25,641 nucleotides of DNA, taken from assembly GCA_041912175.1 (NCBI GenBank), contig JAYRNN010000347.1, positions 1-25,641 of the forward strand, in the 5' to 3' direction. The notes under the pieces were generated by a model. The model saw only the letters and a program-made list of their open reading frames with translations. It searched no databases and was not told the DNA's origin. This document shows, one piece after another, positions 1-6,911 of the stretch. The stretch comes from CAZAGA01 sp041912175 (GTDB lineage: Bacteria; Chloroflexota; Anaerolineae; Anaerolineales; UBA4823). Positions within the stretch are counted from its first letter, which is position 1. The number at the start of each line of letters is the position of its first letter. Both the position numbers and the translations under genes were made by a program.

Positions 1-157
1 ACCCTGGAATAACCAGGCGATTTTCAAGGTCGATTTCTTGCTCGGTAAGCAGCTCCAATCCGTAACCCCGCGCAACAATGACTCCATCATCGATAGCGAT
101 GTCGATAGGGGTAAGGGATTCTTGAAGGAGCGCGTTACGCAGGATTTGGTCAATCAT
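1..157 (-). CDS. Amidohydrolase, cytosine deaminase/dihydropyrimidinase-like, N-terminal part only
   Basis: The gene runs off the left edge, leaving 52 codons. The visible protein begins MIDQILRNALLQ and ends NRLVIPG. This is the N-terminal beta-sandwich of amidohydrolases, where an 'IPG' or 'LPG' motif precedes the metal-binding HxH, here outside the window. The pattern (short 'RNA' strand, 'IAIDDGVIVARG', then 'IDLENRLVIPG') fits CodA-type cytosine deaminases and also dihydropyrimidinase or allantoinase relatives, so the substrate cannot be fixed. The start at 157 was chosen because the earlier ATG at 172-174 meets a stop (TGA, 154-156) after six codons in its own frame. A weak GGACGG ribosome site lies about nine bases upstream. 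It begins 20 bases after the nitroreductase stop, so it is probably cotranscribed. Confidence 0.6.
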   Translation of the reverse strand, partial: MIDQILRNALLQESLTPIDIAIDDGVIVARGYGLELLTEQEIDLENRLVIPG

Positions 158-177
158 TTTTTCGAGCCGTCCATGGT

Positions 178-948
178 CTATTTCATTTCGAAGCCTTGGT
201 CGTGCAGGATTTCGCGCATATCATAGCGACCCTGCTCGGGCGGCGGCTTAGAAGTCGTGCGCGCCATCACGTCCGTCCAACCCTGGCGCAGGCCGTCCTT
301 TAACTTATAGATGCCAGCCGCCCGGATGGTTTCATCATAGGCAGCCAGGCGCTCCGGGCGACCCGTGTTTGAATAGGATTCCCAGTGCAGCACCTCAGTC
401 AAGGGGAGGCGCGGGCGTTGTTTTGCGGACCCGTCCGGCCCAAAACGAGCAGCCGGGTAACCCAGGCACATGCCCGCGATGCCAAAAACGCCATGCGGCA
501 GCTTGAGCAGCCGGATGATTTCACGTGGATTATCGCGCAACCCGCCGATCATCACAATGCCCAGGCCAAGCGATTCGGCCGCTAAGGCGGCGTTCTGCAT
601 AAACAAGGCCACATCCACGGCCGCGCTCAAAAAAGTCTCGGTATGCTCCAGGTTCACGCGCATGCCACGCTCGATGCATATGTCATCCAAGCGGTTCAAA
701 TCCGCGCAAAATGCCAGGAAGACCGGGCTTTCTTCTACCCACTTCTGACCGCCGCACCACTGGCGCAGCTCATGTTTCATCTGCGGGTCCTTAACTGCGA
801 TGACGCTGTATACCTGGCGGAAGCAGGTCGACGAGGCCCATTGAGCAGATTCGAGCACGGTTTCCAGCAGATCATCCGGTACAGGGTCGGGTTGGAAAGA
901 TCGCACCGAATGATGGGCGCGCATAGATTGGATGATCGGTGTCTCCAT
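178..948 (-). CDS. nfsA: NfsA-type FMN-dependent nitroreductase/flavin oxidoreductase
   Basis: The 256-residue protein matches the NfsA pattern along its whole length. It has an N-terminal HHSVRSF segment for FMN phosphate contact, GGQKWVEESPVF and FCADLNR in the middle, AALAAESLGLGIVMIGGLR followed by LLKLP, the CLGYPA segment, KQRPRLPL, and a C-terminal arm with a tryptophan and arginines. NfsA enzymes are cytosolic homodimers that pass electrons from NADPH to flavin and then to nitroaromatics, quinones or other oxidants. The start METPIIQSM at 948 lies four bases after the cytosine deaminase stop and is preceded by GAGTAGG. An earlier in-frame ATG at 987 would overlap that gene and add 13 residues with no family counterpart. 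Its role in a nucleobase or hydantoin cluster is unclear; reduction of a pathway intermediate is possible but is inference. Confidence 0.87.
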   Translation of the reverse strand: METPIIQSMRAHHSVRSFQPDPVPDDLLETVLESAQWASSTCFRQVYSVIAVKDPQMKHELRQWCGGQKWVEESPVFLAFCADLNRLDDICIERGMRVNLEHTETFLSAAVDVALFMQNAALAAESLGLGIVMIGGLRDNPREIIRLLKLPHGVFGIAGMCLGYPAARFGPDGSAKQRPRLPLTEVLHWESYSNTGRPERLAAYDETIRAAGIYKLKDGLRQGWTDVMARTTSKPPPEQGRYDMREILHDQGFEMK

Positions 949-952
949 AAGC

Positions 953-1384
953 CTACTCGCCTTTATTCCATACACCCGGATGTTCACGGTCGAACTCGCT
1001 CAACATTTGGATGCAATGCGGATCGTTGAGGACAACGACTTCGACGCCACGCGACCGCAAGGTTGCTTCTGCACCCATGATGTTGACATTTTCGCCGATC
1101 ACAACGGTGGGAATTTTAAAGAAAAGAATTGCCCCTGAGCACATGTCACAGGGGGACAGGGTTGTGTATAAGATGGCGCGTTGATAACCCGCCGGAGAAA
1201 ATTCACCGGCATGATCGATACAATCCATTTCTGCATGCCGGATGATGCTGCCAAGCTGTTTTTGGCGATTGTGGCCGCGGGCGACGATTTTTCCATCGAC
1301 CACCAGTACAGAGCCAATGGGGACGCCACCCTCCTGCATCCCCAGCATAGCCTCTTCAACTGCCGCAGTCAGAAATTCGTCCAT
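953..1384 (-). CDS. Cytosine deaminase of the yeast FCY1 type (zinc deaminase fold)
   Basis: This 143-residue protein has the zinc site of the cytidine deaminase superfamily: HAE (His50, catalytic Glu52) and PCDMC (Cys79, Cys82). It resembles yeast cytosine deaminase more than tRNA adenosine deaminases or cytidine deaminases: EGGVPIGSVLVVDGK, ARGHN, LYTTLSPCDMCSGAILF, VVIGENVN, a 'GVEVVVLNDPHC' strand and a C-terminal helix ending in W-N-K-G-E. The FCY1 family converts cytosine to uracil plus ammonia in the cytosol. The neighbours handle ureides and hydantoins, so cytosine or a related amino-pyrimidine or amino-purine is a reasonable substrate, but none is proven. It starts six bases after the racemase stop and is probably translated from the same message. 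An unrelated amidohydrolase possibly with the same activity begins 0.8 kb downstream. Confidence 0.85.
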   Translation of the reverse strand: MDEFLTAAVEEAMLGMQEGGVPIGSVLVVDGKIVARGHNRQKQLGSIIRHAEMDCIDHAGEFSPAGYQRAILYTTLSPCDMCSGAILFFKIPTVVIGENVNIMGAEATLRSRGVEVVVLNDPHCIQMLSEFDREHPGVWNKGE

Positions 1385-1390
1385 ATCGAC

Positions 1391-2146
1391 TTATTCCTGC
1401 GTTCTTTGATACGGCTGGCTAAAAACAGGCGGCAAGCCCACCAGCTCTTTGTAGCCAGGACGGCAATAAGCCAGACGTTTGCTGGTATGCAGCCCGTATC
1501 CAACCAGGCCTTCCAGCAACTTGAGGGCGCTGACTACGCCATCCACCACCGGGAGGTTGAGCTCTTTTTCGAGCGCCTTATCCAGGCCGGCCATCCCCGC
1601 GCAGCCCAAGCAGATCACTTCTGCCCCATCCACTTCGATGGCCTGGCGGGCTGTATTTAAGATCATTTGATAGGTTTCTTCTGGACTGGCCGACTCTAAG
1701 GCCAGCACCGGCATACCGGTCGAACGCACCGAGGCGCAGCGATCGGCCAGTCCATAGTGACGTACGGCATCCCACAACAAAGGCTCCCATTCACGGTTGG
1801 TGGTTACGACGCTGAATTTGTAACCCAGCATACAAGCCACGTACATCGACGCTTCGGCAATCCCTAACACCGGTTTGTCGGTGATTTCACGCAGGGCGTA
1901 AACGCTTGGATGGTCGCTATAGCAAGCAATCACAAAAGCATCGAAATCATCCAGGTGCGCCAGGGCCGTCTCGAGCGTACCAGGCGAGCTGAGCAGCTCA
2001 TCATAGATGCTCTCAATCGAACGCGGGCCCGAGGCAGCCGTGACCGCCAGCGCCCGCGTGGTCGGCAGTGCGTAACGCCCGGCGATGGCCTGGATTTTTT
2101 CGGTGAAGCTCTCCGAAGTGTTGGGGTTGATGATCAGGATGCGCAT
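1391..2146 (-). CDS. Asp/Glu/hydantoin racemase family protein (allantoin/hydantoin racemase type)
   Basis: The 251-residue protein opens with the family signature INPNTSE and carries the two catalytic cysteines of cofactor-independent racemases: Cys75 in VIACYSDH and Cys182 in LGCAGM. Between them are GIAEAS and the VVTTNREW strand typical of hydantoin (HyuE) and allantoin (HpxA) racemases. These cytosolic enzymes invert a carbon alpha to the ring nitrogen by two-base proton transfer, letting a stereospecific hydrolase use both isomers. With an allantoinase 9 kb upstream in the same transcriptional direction, allantoin racemase is the most economical guess; a hydantoin or amino acid substrate cannot be excluded. 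The start lies 15 bases after the oxidoreductase stop, with an AGAGA stretch as a weak ribosome site. Confidence 0.85.
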   Translation of the reverse strand: MRILIINPNTSESFTEKIQAIAGRYALPTTRALAVTAASGPRSIESIYDELLSSPGTLETALAHLDDFDAFVIACYSDHPSVYALREITDKPVLGIAEASMYVACMLGYKFSVVTTNREWEPLLWDAVRHYGLADRCASVRSTGMPVLALESASPEETYQMILNTARQAIEVDGAEVICLGCAGMAGLDKALEKELNLPVVDGVVSALKLLEGLVGYGLHTSKRLAYCRPGYKELVGLPPVFSQPYQRTQE

Positions 2147-2161
2147 AATCTCTCTTCAGTC

Positions 2162-3367
2162 TTACTTGATTAAAATCTCCGGTTTTGAAATCAGGCGTCC
2201 AGTCTCGTCGTACTTGAGCTCTGCGAAGCGCGACAGGGGCAAGCGATCCAGGTACCAGGATACGGCGCCGGTCATGATGTAATCGGCGACGTCCCGTCCA
2301 ATCGTGGGGGCTTCGATGACGCCATTACCGCCCGCGCCGGCTGCCAGGACATAGCCATCAACGGAAGTTGGGCCGATTACCGGCACAAAATCTGGGGGTT
2401 CGGCGCGGTAGCCGACCCATTCATTGACGACGGCTGACTCGAGCAAGCGGGGATAGACTTCCATAAGCTGTTCGGTGAGGAAATCCCAGAAATACTCATC
2501 CGTGCCGCCGGTCATCGGCAGAAGGTCCGGGTCCCAGAAACCGGCGTGCTCTGGATCATTCAGGTCCATGCTCTGGTGTGACTTGCAGATGAAGACATTG
2601 TCCTTATCTTTGCGGGCGTAGAAGCGCGGGTATTTCAGCACCGGGAAAGGATAACCCAGTTTCTCAGATGGTTCGAGGATGAAGACCTCGGCCTTTGTGT
2701 GCCAGATTGGCATACTGATCCCCACCAGGCGAGCAACATTACGCACCCACGGGCCGCTGGCGTCTACGACGACATCGAAATCATAGTGGCCCTTGTTGGT
2801 ATTTACCCCGGTCACTTTGTTACCCTCTTTACAGATTTCATCAACCTTTTCGCCGATATGAATCTGCACCCCACGCTCGCGCGCCAGGCGCGCCAGGGTA
2901 TTAGCGGTCATCGTGGCATCAAAGAAACCATCGTCGGGGCACCATCCGGCGCCCAAAACGCCTTCCAGGTTTAAGTCGGGCACGATCTGGTGAATTTTTT
3001 CCGCATCGGTCCAATATTCGGCCTGATAACCTGAAGCAATAGTCAAGGCTACGGCCTGCTTGACGTACATTTCATATTCTTTATATGGGCAGACCGTCAG
3101 GGTTCCGGTTTTCTCAAAACCAGTGGAACCGGGGAATTGCTTCTCGATGCCGGTATAGAAGTTAAAGCCAAACAGTCGCACCGACCAAAACTCATGGGAT
3201 ACCGAGTCATCGATCAAGCAGAAGGTGGCGGCCGATTTCGCCGTGGTCCCCGAACCGATGCTGTTCTTCTCAAAAAGCGTTACGTCCGCGTCCGGATACT
3301 GGCTCAGGAAATAGGCCGTAGCCGTACCAATAATCCCTCCGCCGATGATACCAATTTTCTTTTTCAT
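2162..3367 (-). CDS. DAO-family FAD-dependent oxidoreductase
   Basis: The 401-residue protein has an N-terminal dinucleotide-binding motif, GGGIIG at residues 9-14, followed by FEKNSIGSGTTAKSA, and a C-terminal 'GYVLAAGAGGNGV' FAD segment. This places it in the D-amino acid oxidase/sarcosine-dimethylglycine dehydrogenase superfamily, which oxidises C-N bonds of small amines or amino acids. Where covalent-flavin members have a histidine (GTT-x-H), this protein has GTTAKSA, so FAD is probably bound non-covalently. An AAGGAG ribosome site nine bases upstream supports the ATG at 3367; the upstream ATG at 3418 lies in the palindromic repeat. It directly follows the EtfB-EtfA genes, as electron-transferring flavoprotein clients often do, so it may pass electrons to ETF and then quinone. 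The substrate is unknown. Confidence 0.82.
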   Translation of the reverse strand: MKKKIGIIGGGIIGTATAYFLSQYPDADVTLFEKNSIGSGTTAKSAATFCLIDDSVSHEFWSVRLFGFNFYTGIEKQFPGSTGFEKTGTLTVCPYKEYEMYVKQAVALTIASGYQAEYWTDAEKIHQIVPDLNLEGVLGAGWCPDDGFFDATMTANTLARLARERGVQIHIGEKVDEICKEGNKVTGVNTNKGHYDFDVVVDASGPWVRNVARLVGISMPIWHTKAEVFILEPSEKLGYPFPVLKYPRFYARKDKDNVFICKSHQSMDLNDPEHAGFWDPDLLPMTGGTDEYFWDFLTEQLMEVYPRLLESAVVNEWVGYRAEPPDFVPVIGPTSVDGYVLAAGAGGNGVIEAPTIGRDVADYIMTGAVSWYLDRLPLSRFAELKYDETGRLISKPEILIK

Positions 3368-3390
3368 GTTTCTATACTCCTTGTTTTTGT

Positions 3391-3422
3391 GGTTGTACTC
3401 AACCGAGGTTGTACTCAACCGA
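3391..3422. repeat. Intergenic palindromic repeat array, two 16-bp units (copy 1)
   Basis: Two identical tandem copies of GGTTGTACTCAACCGA lie in the 69-bp gap between etfA and the FAD oxidoreductase. Each unit has 5-bp arms, GGTTG and CAACC, around a 4-base loop, so single or double small hairpins can form in RNA or DNA. The same unit recurs near 5202, 6850 and 7993. Confidence 0.8.
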
Positions 3423-3436
3423 GTTCGAGATACTGG

Positions 3437-4396
3437 CTAGATCCAGGCTGGCCGGATGCCGCGCGCCTTGATTCGTTCTACCAAAGCGGGGATAAACTCA
3501 TATAAATCAGCTACCACGCCATAATCAGCCTGGGCAAAAATCGCTGCGCCCTCGTCCATATTGACCGCAGCGATGAGATGGGAATCGCGGATGCCAACAA
3601 TATGCTGGATGGCGCCAGACACCCCCACCGTCAGGCATAATTCCGGCTTGATCTTGGCTCCAGACAATCCCAACCACTCCGGGAACCAATCCCGATCCGA
3701 GGCGATTGGGCGCGAGCAGGCAAGCTGACCGTCGAGCAGATCCGCCAATCCCTGGACCAACTGCAAATCTTCGCGTTGTTTCACGCCCTGCCCGACATCA
3801 ATGACCAGTTTTGCTTCTTCCACACGCGCCCCGCTGGATTGCTTCGGCTTATACTCTTGAACCAGCATGCGCGGCGCAACCGCAGGCGCCTGCAATGTCG
3901 AGACACTGGCCGTTTTACCCGGATTGTCTTTGGCTTCGAATACGCCTGAGGCGGCGGTCAGGATGGCCATCCCTGGTTTAAAGCGATAGGTCGCCAGGCC
4001 GGTGCCGGTATAAAGCATGCATTGGGCGGTAAGCGCTTGCGTGGCGGCGTCCACATTAAAATCAACCACCCAGGCGGCATAACCTGCCCCCAGGCGCTCG
4101 GCGACACGCGGCGCGGTTTCCATGCCCAGCTTGGTTGCACCCATCAAAACGAGCGCGGGCTTGACTTGACCGACCGCAGCAGCCAGAACAGCAGTGGTCG
4201 TTTCAGGGTTGCGTAAATCGCCCTCGACTTGATAGACGACGTCTGCGCCTGCCTCACCCAGCCCGGCAGCTTCTTGAGCAGATGAGAGGGCGGCGACGGA
4301 CCAACCCAGGACATCCGCCTGCTGGCGCGCTTTTCCGAGTAATTGCTGTAAAAGCGCCGGTTTTTCACTAAAAACTAAAATCGTATTTGGGGCCAT
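3437..4396 (-). CDS. etfA: Electron transfer flavoprotein alpha subunit (EtfA/FixB)
   Basis: The 319-residue length is typical for the ETF alpha subunit. The N-terminal half has the Rossmann-like ETF domain with 'LVLMGATKLGMETAPRVAERLGAG'. The C-terminal FAD-binding domain carries the diagnostic VGVSGAIQHIVGIRDS and ADYGVVADL segments that hold FAD. EtfA pairs with EtfB to carry electrons from flavin dehydrogenases to a quinone oxidoreductase. The start follows the etfB stop by two bases, so the subunits are translationally coupled. With FixC and FixX just upstream, the set is FixABCX-like. The C-terminus ends soon after the ADYGVVADL motif, as usual. Whether the complex bifurcates electrons cannot be told from this subunit by eye. 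Confidence 0.93.
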   Translation of the reverse strand: MAPNTILVFSEKPALLQQLLGKARQQADVLGWSVAALSSAQEAAGLGEAGADVVYQVEGDLRNPETTTAVLAAAVGQVKPALVLMGATKLGMETAPRVAERLGAGYAAWVVDFNVDAATQALTAQCMLYTGTGLATYRFKPGMAILTAASGVFEAKDNPGKTASVSTLQAPAVAPRMLVQEYKPKQSSGARVEEAKLVIDVGQGVKQREDLQLVQGLADLLDGQLACSRPIASDRDWFPEWLGLSGAKIKPELCLTVGVSGAIQHIVGIRDSHLIAAVNMDEGAAIFAQADYGVVADLYEFIPALVERIKARGIRPAWI

Positions 4397-4398
4397 GG

Positions 4399-5190
4399 TT
4401 ACGCGCCTCCTTTGACCACATTTTCCTGAAGGAGTGCATCGATCAATGCATCGGCCAGTTCTGTTGGCGTCTTTCCTTTGAACAGGTTTTGTTTTCGATG
4501 AACCACAACGCCAATCTGTGAGGCAGAATCAAAACTGCTCAACCCTTGCAGGTCGGCCGTCGAGAGGCCCAAATCGGCCTCCACCTGCCACAGATTGACG
4601 GGTTTCTTTTTCGCCTTAATGGCGTCCATCAGGGTGGTGCGGCGTGGGGGAAAGGCCTCTTCTGCGATGCTCGCCAAAGCCGGCAAGGGAGCGCTAACAG
4701 TCTGCAGGCTCTCTTCCAGATCCCGGTCCGCGGTAAGTTTGCCATCGCTCAGGCTGATCTGGCGGACATAGGAAACCAGCGGCAAATCCAGGCGTTCGGC
4801 CAGTCGGGGCCCAACCTGGTAGGTATAACCATCGTCGCTGGCAAAGCCGCACAGGATTAGATCGAATGCGCCCAACTTACGAATCGCGGCTTCCAGAATT
4901 CGCACGGCTCCCGGGCTATCCATCCCGCCGGGATCCTCGACCAGAAAAACCTCATCCAAGCCCATTGCCAACACATCTTTAAAGCTATCTTTTGCGGTCG
5001 CCGGCCCAAGCGTCAGGGCTTGCAAGCTGGCGCCGGTAGCTTCTTTCAAGCGCACGCCGGCTTCCACGACATTCTTATCGATATTGCCGATCTTCTCAGG
5101 CGTCCCAGCCATACGCAGCTCTTTGGTGGATGGGTCGACCTTGATTTCGGCCGTATCCAGGGAATACTTGATTAATGCCAATATTTTCAT
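4399..5190 (-). CDS. etfB: Electron transfer flavoprotein beta subunit (EtfB/FixA)
   Basis: The 263-residue protein starts MKILALIKYSLDTAEIKVDP, a typical ETF beta N-terminus, and contains 'NIDKNVVEAGVRLKE', 'TLGPATAKDSFKDVLAMGLDE' and the nucleotide-binding stretch CGFASDDGYTYQVGPRLAE. In FixA and most EtfB proteins the last motif reads closer to 'G-x-x-x-x-D-G-D-T-x-Q-V-G', so the loop is somewhat altered but keeps D-G-x-T-x-Q-V-G. The start at 5190 is fixed by a strong AAGGAGG site four bases upstream; the longer open frame to 5397 overlaps FixX and the palindromic repeat. It acts with EtfA in the cytosol, probably taking electrons from the DAO-family oxidoreductase encoded after it. Confidence 0.93.
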   Translation of the reverse strand: MKILALIKYSLDTAEIKVDPSTKELRMAGTPEKIGNIDKNVVEAGVRLKEATGASLQALTLGPATAKDSFKDVLAMGLDEVFLVEDPGGMDSPGAVRILEAAIRKLGAFDLILCGFASDDGYTYQVGPRLAERLDLPLVSYVRQISLSDGKLTADRDLEESLQTVSAPLPALASIAEEAFPPRRTTLMDAIKAKKKPVNLWQVEADLGLSTADLQGLSSFDSASQIGVVVHRKQNLFKGKTPTELADALIDALLQENVVKGGA

Positions 5191-5201
5191 GGATCCTCCT
5201 T

Positions 5202-5233
5202 GGTTGGGCGCCACCGGGGTTGTACCCAACCGA
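5202..5233. repeat. Intergenic palindromic repeat array, two 16-bp units (copy 2)
   Basis: This array fills most of the 52-bp gap between fixX and etfB. The unit GGTTGTACCCAACCGA (5218-5233) follows a diverged unit GGTTGGGCGCCACCGG (5202-5217). The 14-bp cores form an imperfect inverted repeat (11 of 14 positions pair), so a longer hairpin is possible. It ends 11 bases from the etfB start and abuts the etfB ribosome site. Confidence 0.75.
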
Positions 5234-5242
5234 TGATAATGG

Positions 5243-5539
5243 CTACCCGTAGCGAAACAGGATGCCAAAGCCTCCCTGCGGGTTGCGCCAGGTAATGCCC
5301 TTATTGCCGCCGTTGTCGCAGGAAATCTGGCAAGTGCCGCATTCCAGGCAGTTTTCATAACGTACGGCGACATGCTCATCCACCCATTGATAAACATACG
5401 CCGGGCATACCGTCAAACAGGGTTTTAAGTCGCAGGTCTTACAGCGTTCCTGTTCAACCTGAATATGACTTTGTTCTTCGTCGATCTCGTACTTATCCAG
5501 CCCAAGCCGGGCATCCAGGGTCAGTGTTTTCATGCTCAT
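5243..5539 (-). CDS. fixX: Ferredoxin-like protein FixX (ETF-quinone oxidoreductase partner)
   Basis: This 98-residue protein has two cysteine clusters, C-K-T-C-D-L-K-P-C-L-T-V-C-P and C-L-E-C-G-T-C-Q-I-S-C, followed by the conserved tail 'ITWRNPQGGFGILFRYG' that marks FixX and the iron-sulfur domain of ETF-ubiquinone oxidoreductase. It supplies the Fe-S centre that passes electrons between ETF, FixC and quinone at the membrane surface. Its ATG overlaps the fixC stop in an ATGA arrangement, which argues for translational coupling and 1:1 production. The third residue is also Met, so a start two codons later is possible. Confidence 0.92.
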   Translation of the reverse strand: MSMKTLTLDARLGLDKYEIDEEQSHIQVEQERCKTCDLKPCLTVCPAYVYQWVDEHVAVRYENCLECGTCQISCDNGGNKGITWRNPQGGFGILFRYG

Positions 5540-6825
5540 AGCGCCACCCCCCGTCCGATCTGATAGAGGTCTTTCATCAAAGTAAGCACGGAAAGTTTCC
5601 CGTTCATCTCTTTCCGCAAAGACGCCAGCGCTTTTTTGCCAGGCTGGGCAGTAGGGCTGAACATCTCCTCAACGACTTTGCTGACCAGATCCGGATACAC
5701 TTCGAACAGCCTGGGATTCTCCAGGAGCGGGTAGGTATCCTTATAGGTCTGCCAATCCTGGTAAATTGGAGTCTGCTTGAGGTTCGTTTCGTAAGCGGCG
5801 AGGGTTTCGCGGTTGTAGGCTCCTTTTTCTCGGGCTGCTAAAACTGCTTTTGCCGCTGCAGCAGCAGAGACGATTGCGAAATCCATTCCCCGTAACGTGA
5901 GCACATTATTCAGCAACAAGCGCGCCGCGCTGCCGGCTACGATGTATCCATCGCCGTACAGTTTGGACATCAGGTGGAAACCGCCGCGATGGACCGTTTG
6001 CGCAGAATACTCGACCACCTCGCCGCCTTCGACCAGGCGAGACACTAAGGGGTGACGCTTAAACTCGTCCAGGATTTCGTGAGGCTGCTTTTTGCTTTTA
6101 TAAAGAGAATCGATCTTAACCACCACTCCCAAGGACAGAGAGGCTTTGTTGGTATATAAGAAACCACCGCCTTCAATGCCAAAGGTATGGCCAACCAGGG
6201 TATAGGCCATGCCGGTTTGCGGCGAGCACAAGAAACGTTCTTCGATGGTCTTCTCCGGCAGAGCAATGATTTCCTTGACGCCCAGGGACACGTCATGCGG
6301 GTGGAACTCTTCTCGCAGGCCGGCCTGTTTGAGCAGCAGCGAGCGCGTCCCTTCGGCAACCACCACGACATCGGCGCCGATTTGATCTGGGCCAGCCTGG
6401 ATGCCGATCACACGACCATTCTCGGTCAGCAAAGAGTCCACAGTGACGCCGGTAATTAAGGCCGCTCCGGCATCTTCGGCTTGTTTCGCCATCCAGGGAT
6501 CGATGCGTGCTCTAAGCACACTAAAAGCGTTGTATGGCGGTTCAGATGCTTCCTGGCTGCGAAAATCCAAAGCCACCGAGGCGCTCTCGGAGAGCATCAC
6601 CAACTGGTGGGCGTTGATCGCTCGTTCGACCGGGGCGCTGTTCCAAAATTCGGGGAATATCTCGCTGATCAGCTTAGAATACAATAAGCCGCCTGAAACA
6701 TTCTTATTGCCCGGTTCCTGGCCGCGTTCGACAATCAATACGTTTAGACCTTCTCGGGCGAGCATTGCGCCTGCGGTCGAACCCGCAGGGCCTGCTCCAA
6801 TTATGACGACATCAAATTTTTCCAT
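5536..6825 (-). CDS. fixC: ETF-quinone oxidoreductase flavoprotein FixC
   Basis: The 429-residue protein begins MEKFDVVIIGAGPAGSTA, an FAD-binding Rossmann motif, followed by VERGQEPGNKNVSGGLLY, which is diagnostic for FixC and ETF-QO. Further family segments are 'LLTENGRVIGIQAG', 'ADVVVVAEGTRSLL', 'SLGVKEIIALP' and a C-terminal 'GDGYIVAGSAARLLLN' FAD segment. It takes electrons from ETF and, with FixX, reduces membrane quinone. The start at 6825 is preferred because the longer frame starts at 6861 inside the palindromic repeat. No strong ribosome site is visible upstream (only GGTGGTG), so initiation is less certain here than for its neighbours. It overlaps fixX by four bases. Confidence 0.92.
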   Translation of the reverse strand: MEKFDVVIIGAGPAGSTAGAMLAREGLNVLIVERGQEPGNKNVSGGLLYSKLISEIFPEFWNSAPVERAINAHQLVMLSESASVALDFRSQEASEPPYNAFSVLRARIDPWMAKQAEDAGAALITGVTVDSLLTENGRVIGIQAGPDQIGADVVVVAEGTRSLLLKQAGLREEFHPHDVSLGVKEIIALPEKTIEERFLCSPQTGMAYTLVGHTFGIEGGGFLYTNKASLSLGVVVKIDSLYKSKKQPHEILDEFKRHPLVSRLVEGGEVVEYSAQTVHRGGFHLMSKLYGDGYIVAGSAARLLLNNVLTLRGMDFAIVSAAAAAKAVLAAREKGAYNRETLAAYETNLKQTPIYQDWQTYKDTYPLLENPRLFEVYPDLVSKVVEEMFSPTAQPGKKALASLRKEMNGKLSVLTLMKDLYQIGRGVAL

Positions 6826-6849
6826 AGGCGCACCACCAACAATTCTTGT

Positions 6850-6881
6850 GGTTGGGTACAACCGAGGTTGTACCCAACCGA
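6850..6881. repeat. Intergenic palindromic repeat array, perfect inverted pair (copy 3)
   Basis: GGTTGGGTACAACC (6850-6863) and GGTTGTACCCAACC (6866-6879) are exact reverse complements separated by the two bases GA, giving a 14-bp perfect inverted repeat. It lies in the 86-bp gap between the carbamoyltransferase-like gene and fixC. No T-run follows on the minus strand, so it is not a classic intrinsic terminator. Confidence 0.82.
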
Positions 6882-6911
6882 GCTCCTAAAGCTACTTTTG
6901 CCAGTCCATCG

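Noticed and set aside
172..174. ATG just after the nfsA stop as the start of the left-edge amidohydrolase
   Set aside because: Its frame stops after six codons at TGA 154-156; the amidohydrolase frame begins at 157.
4399..5397. Longer etfB start at 5397
   Set aside because: It would overlap fixX and the repeat; Met at 5190 has AAGGAGG and the normal family N-terminus.
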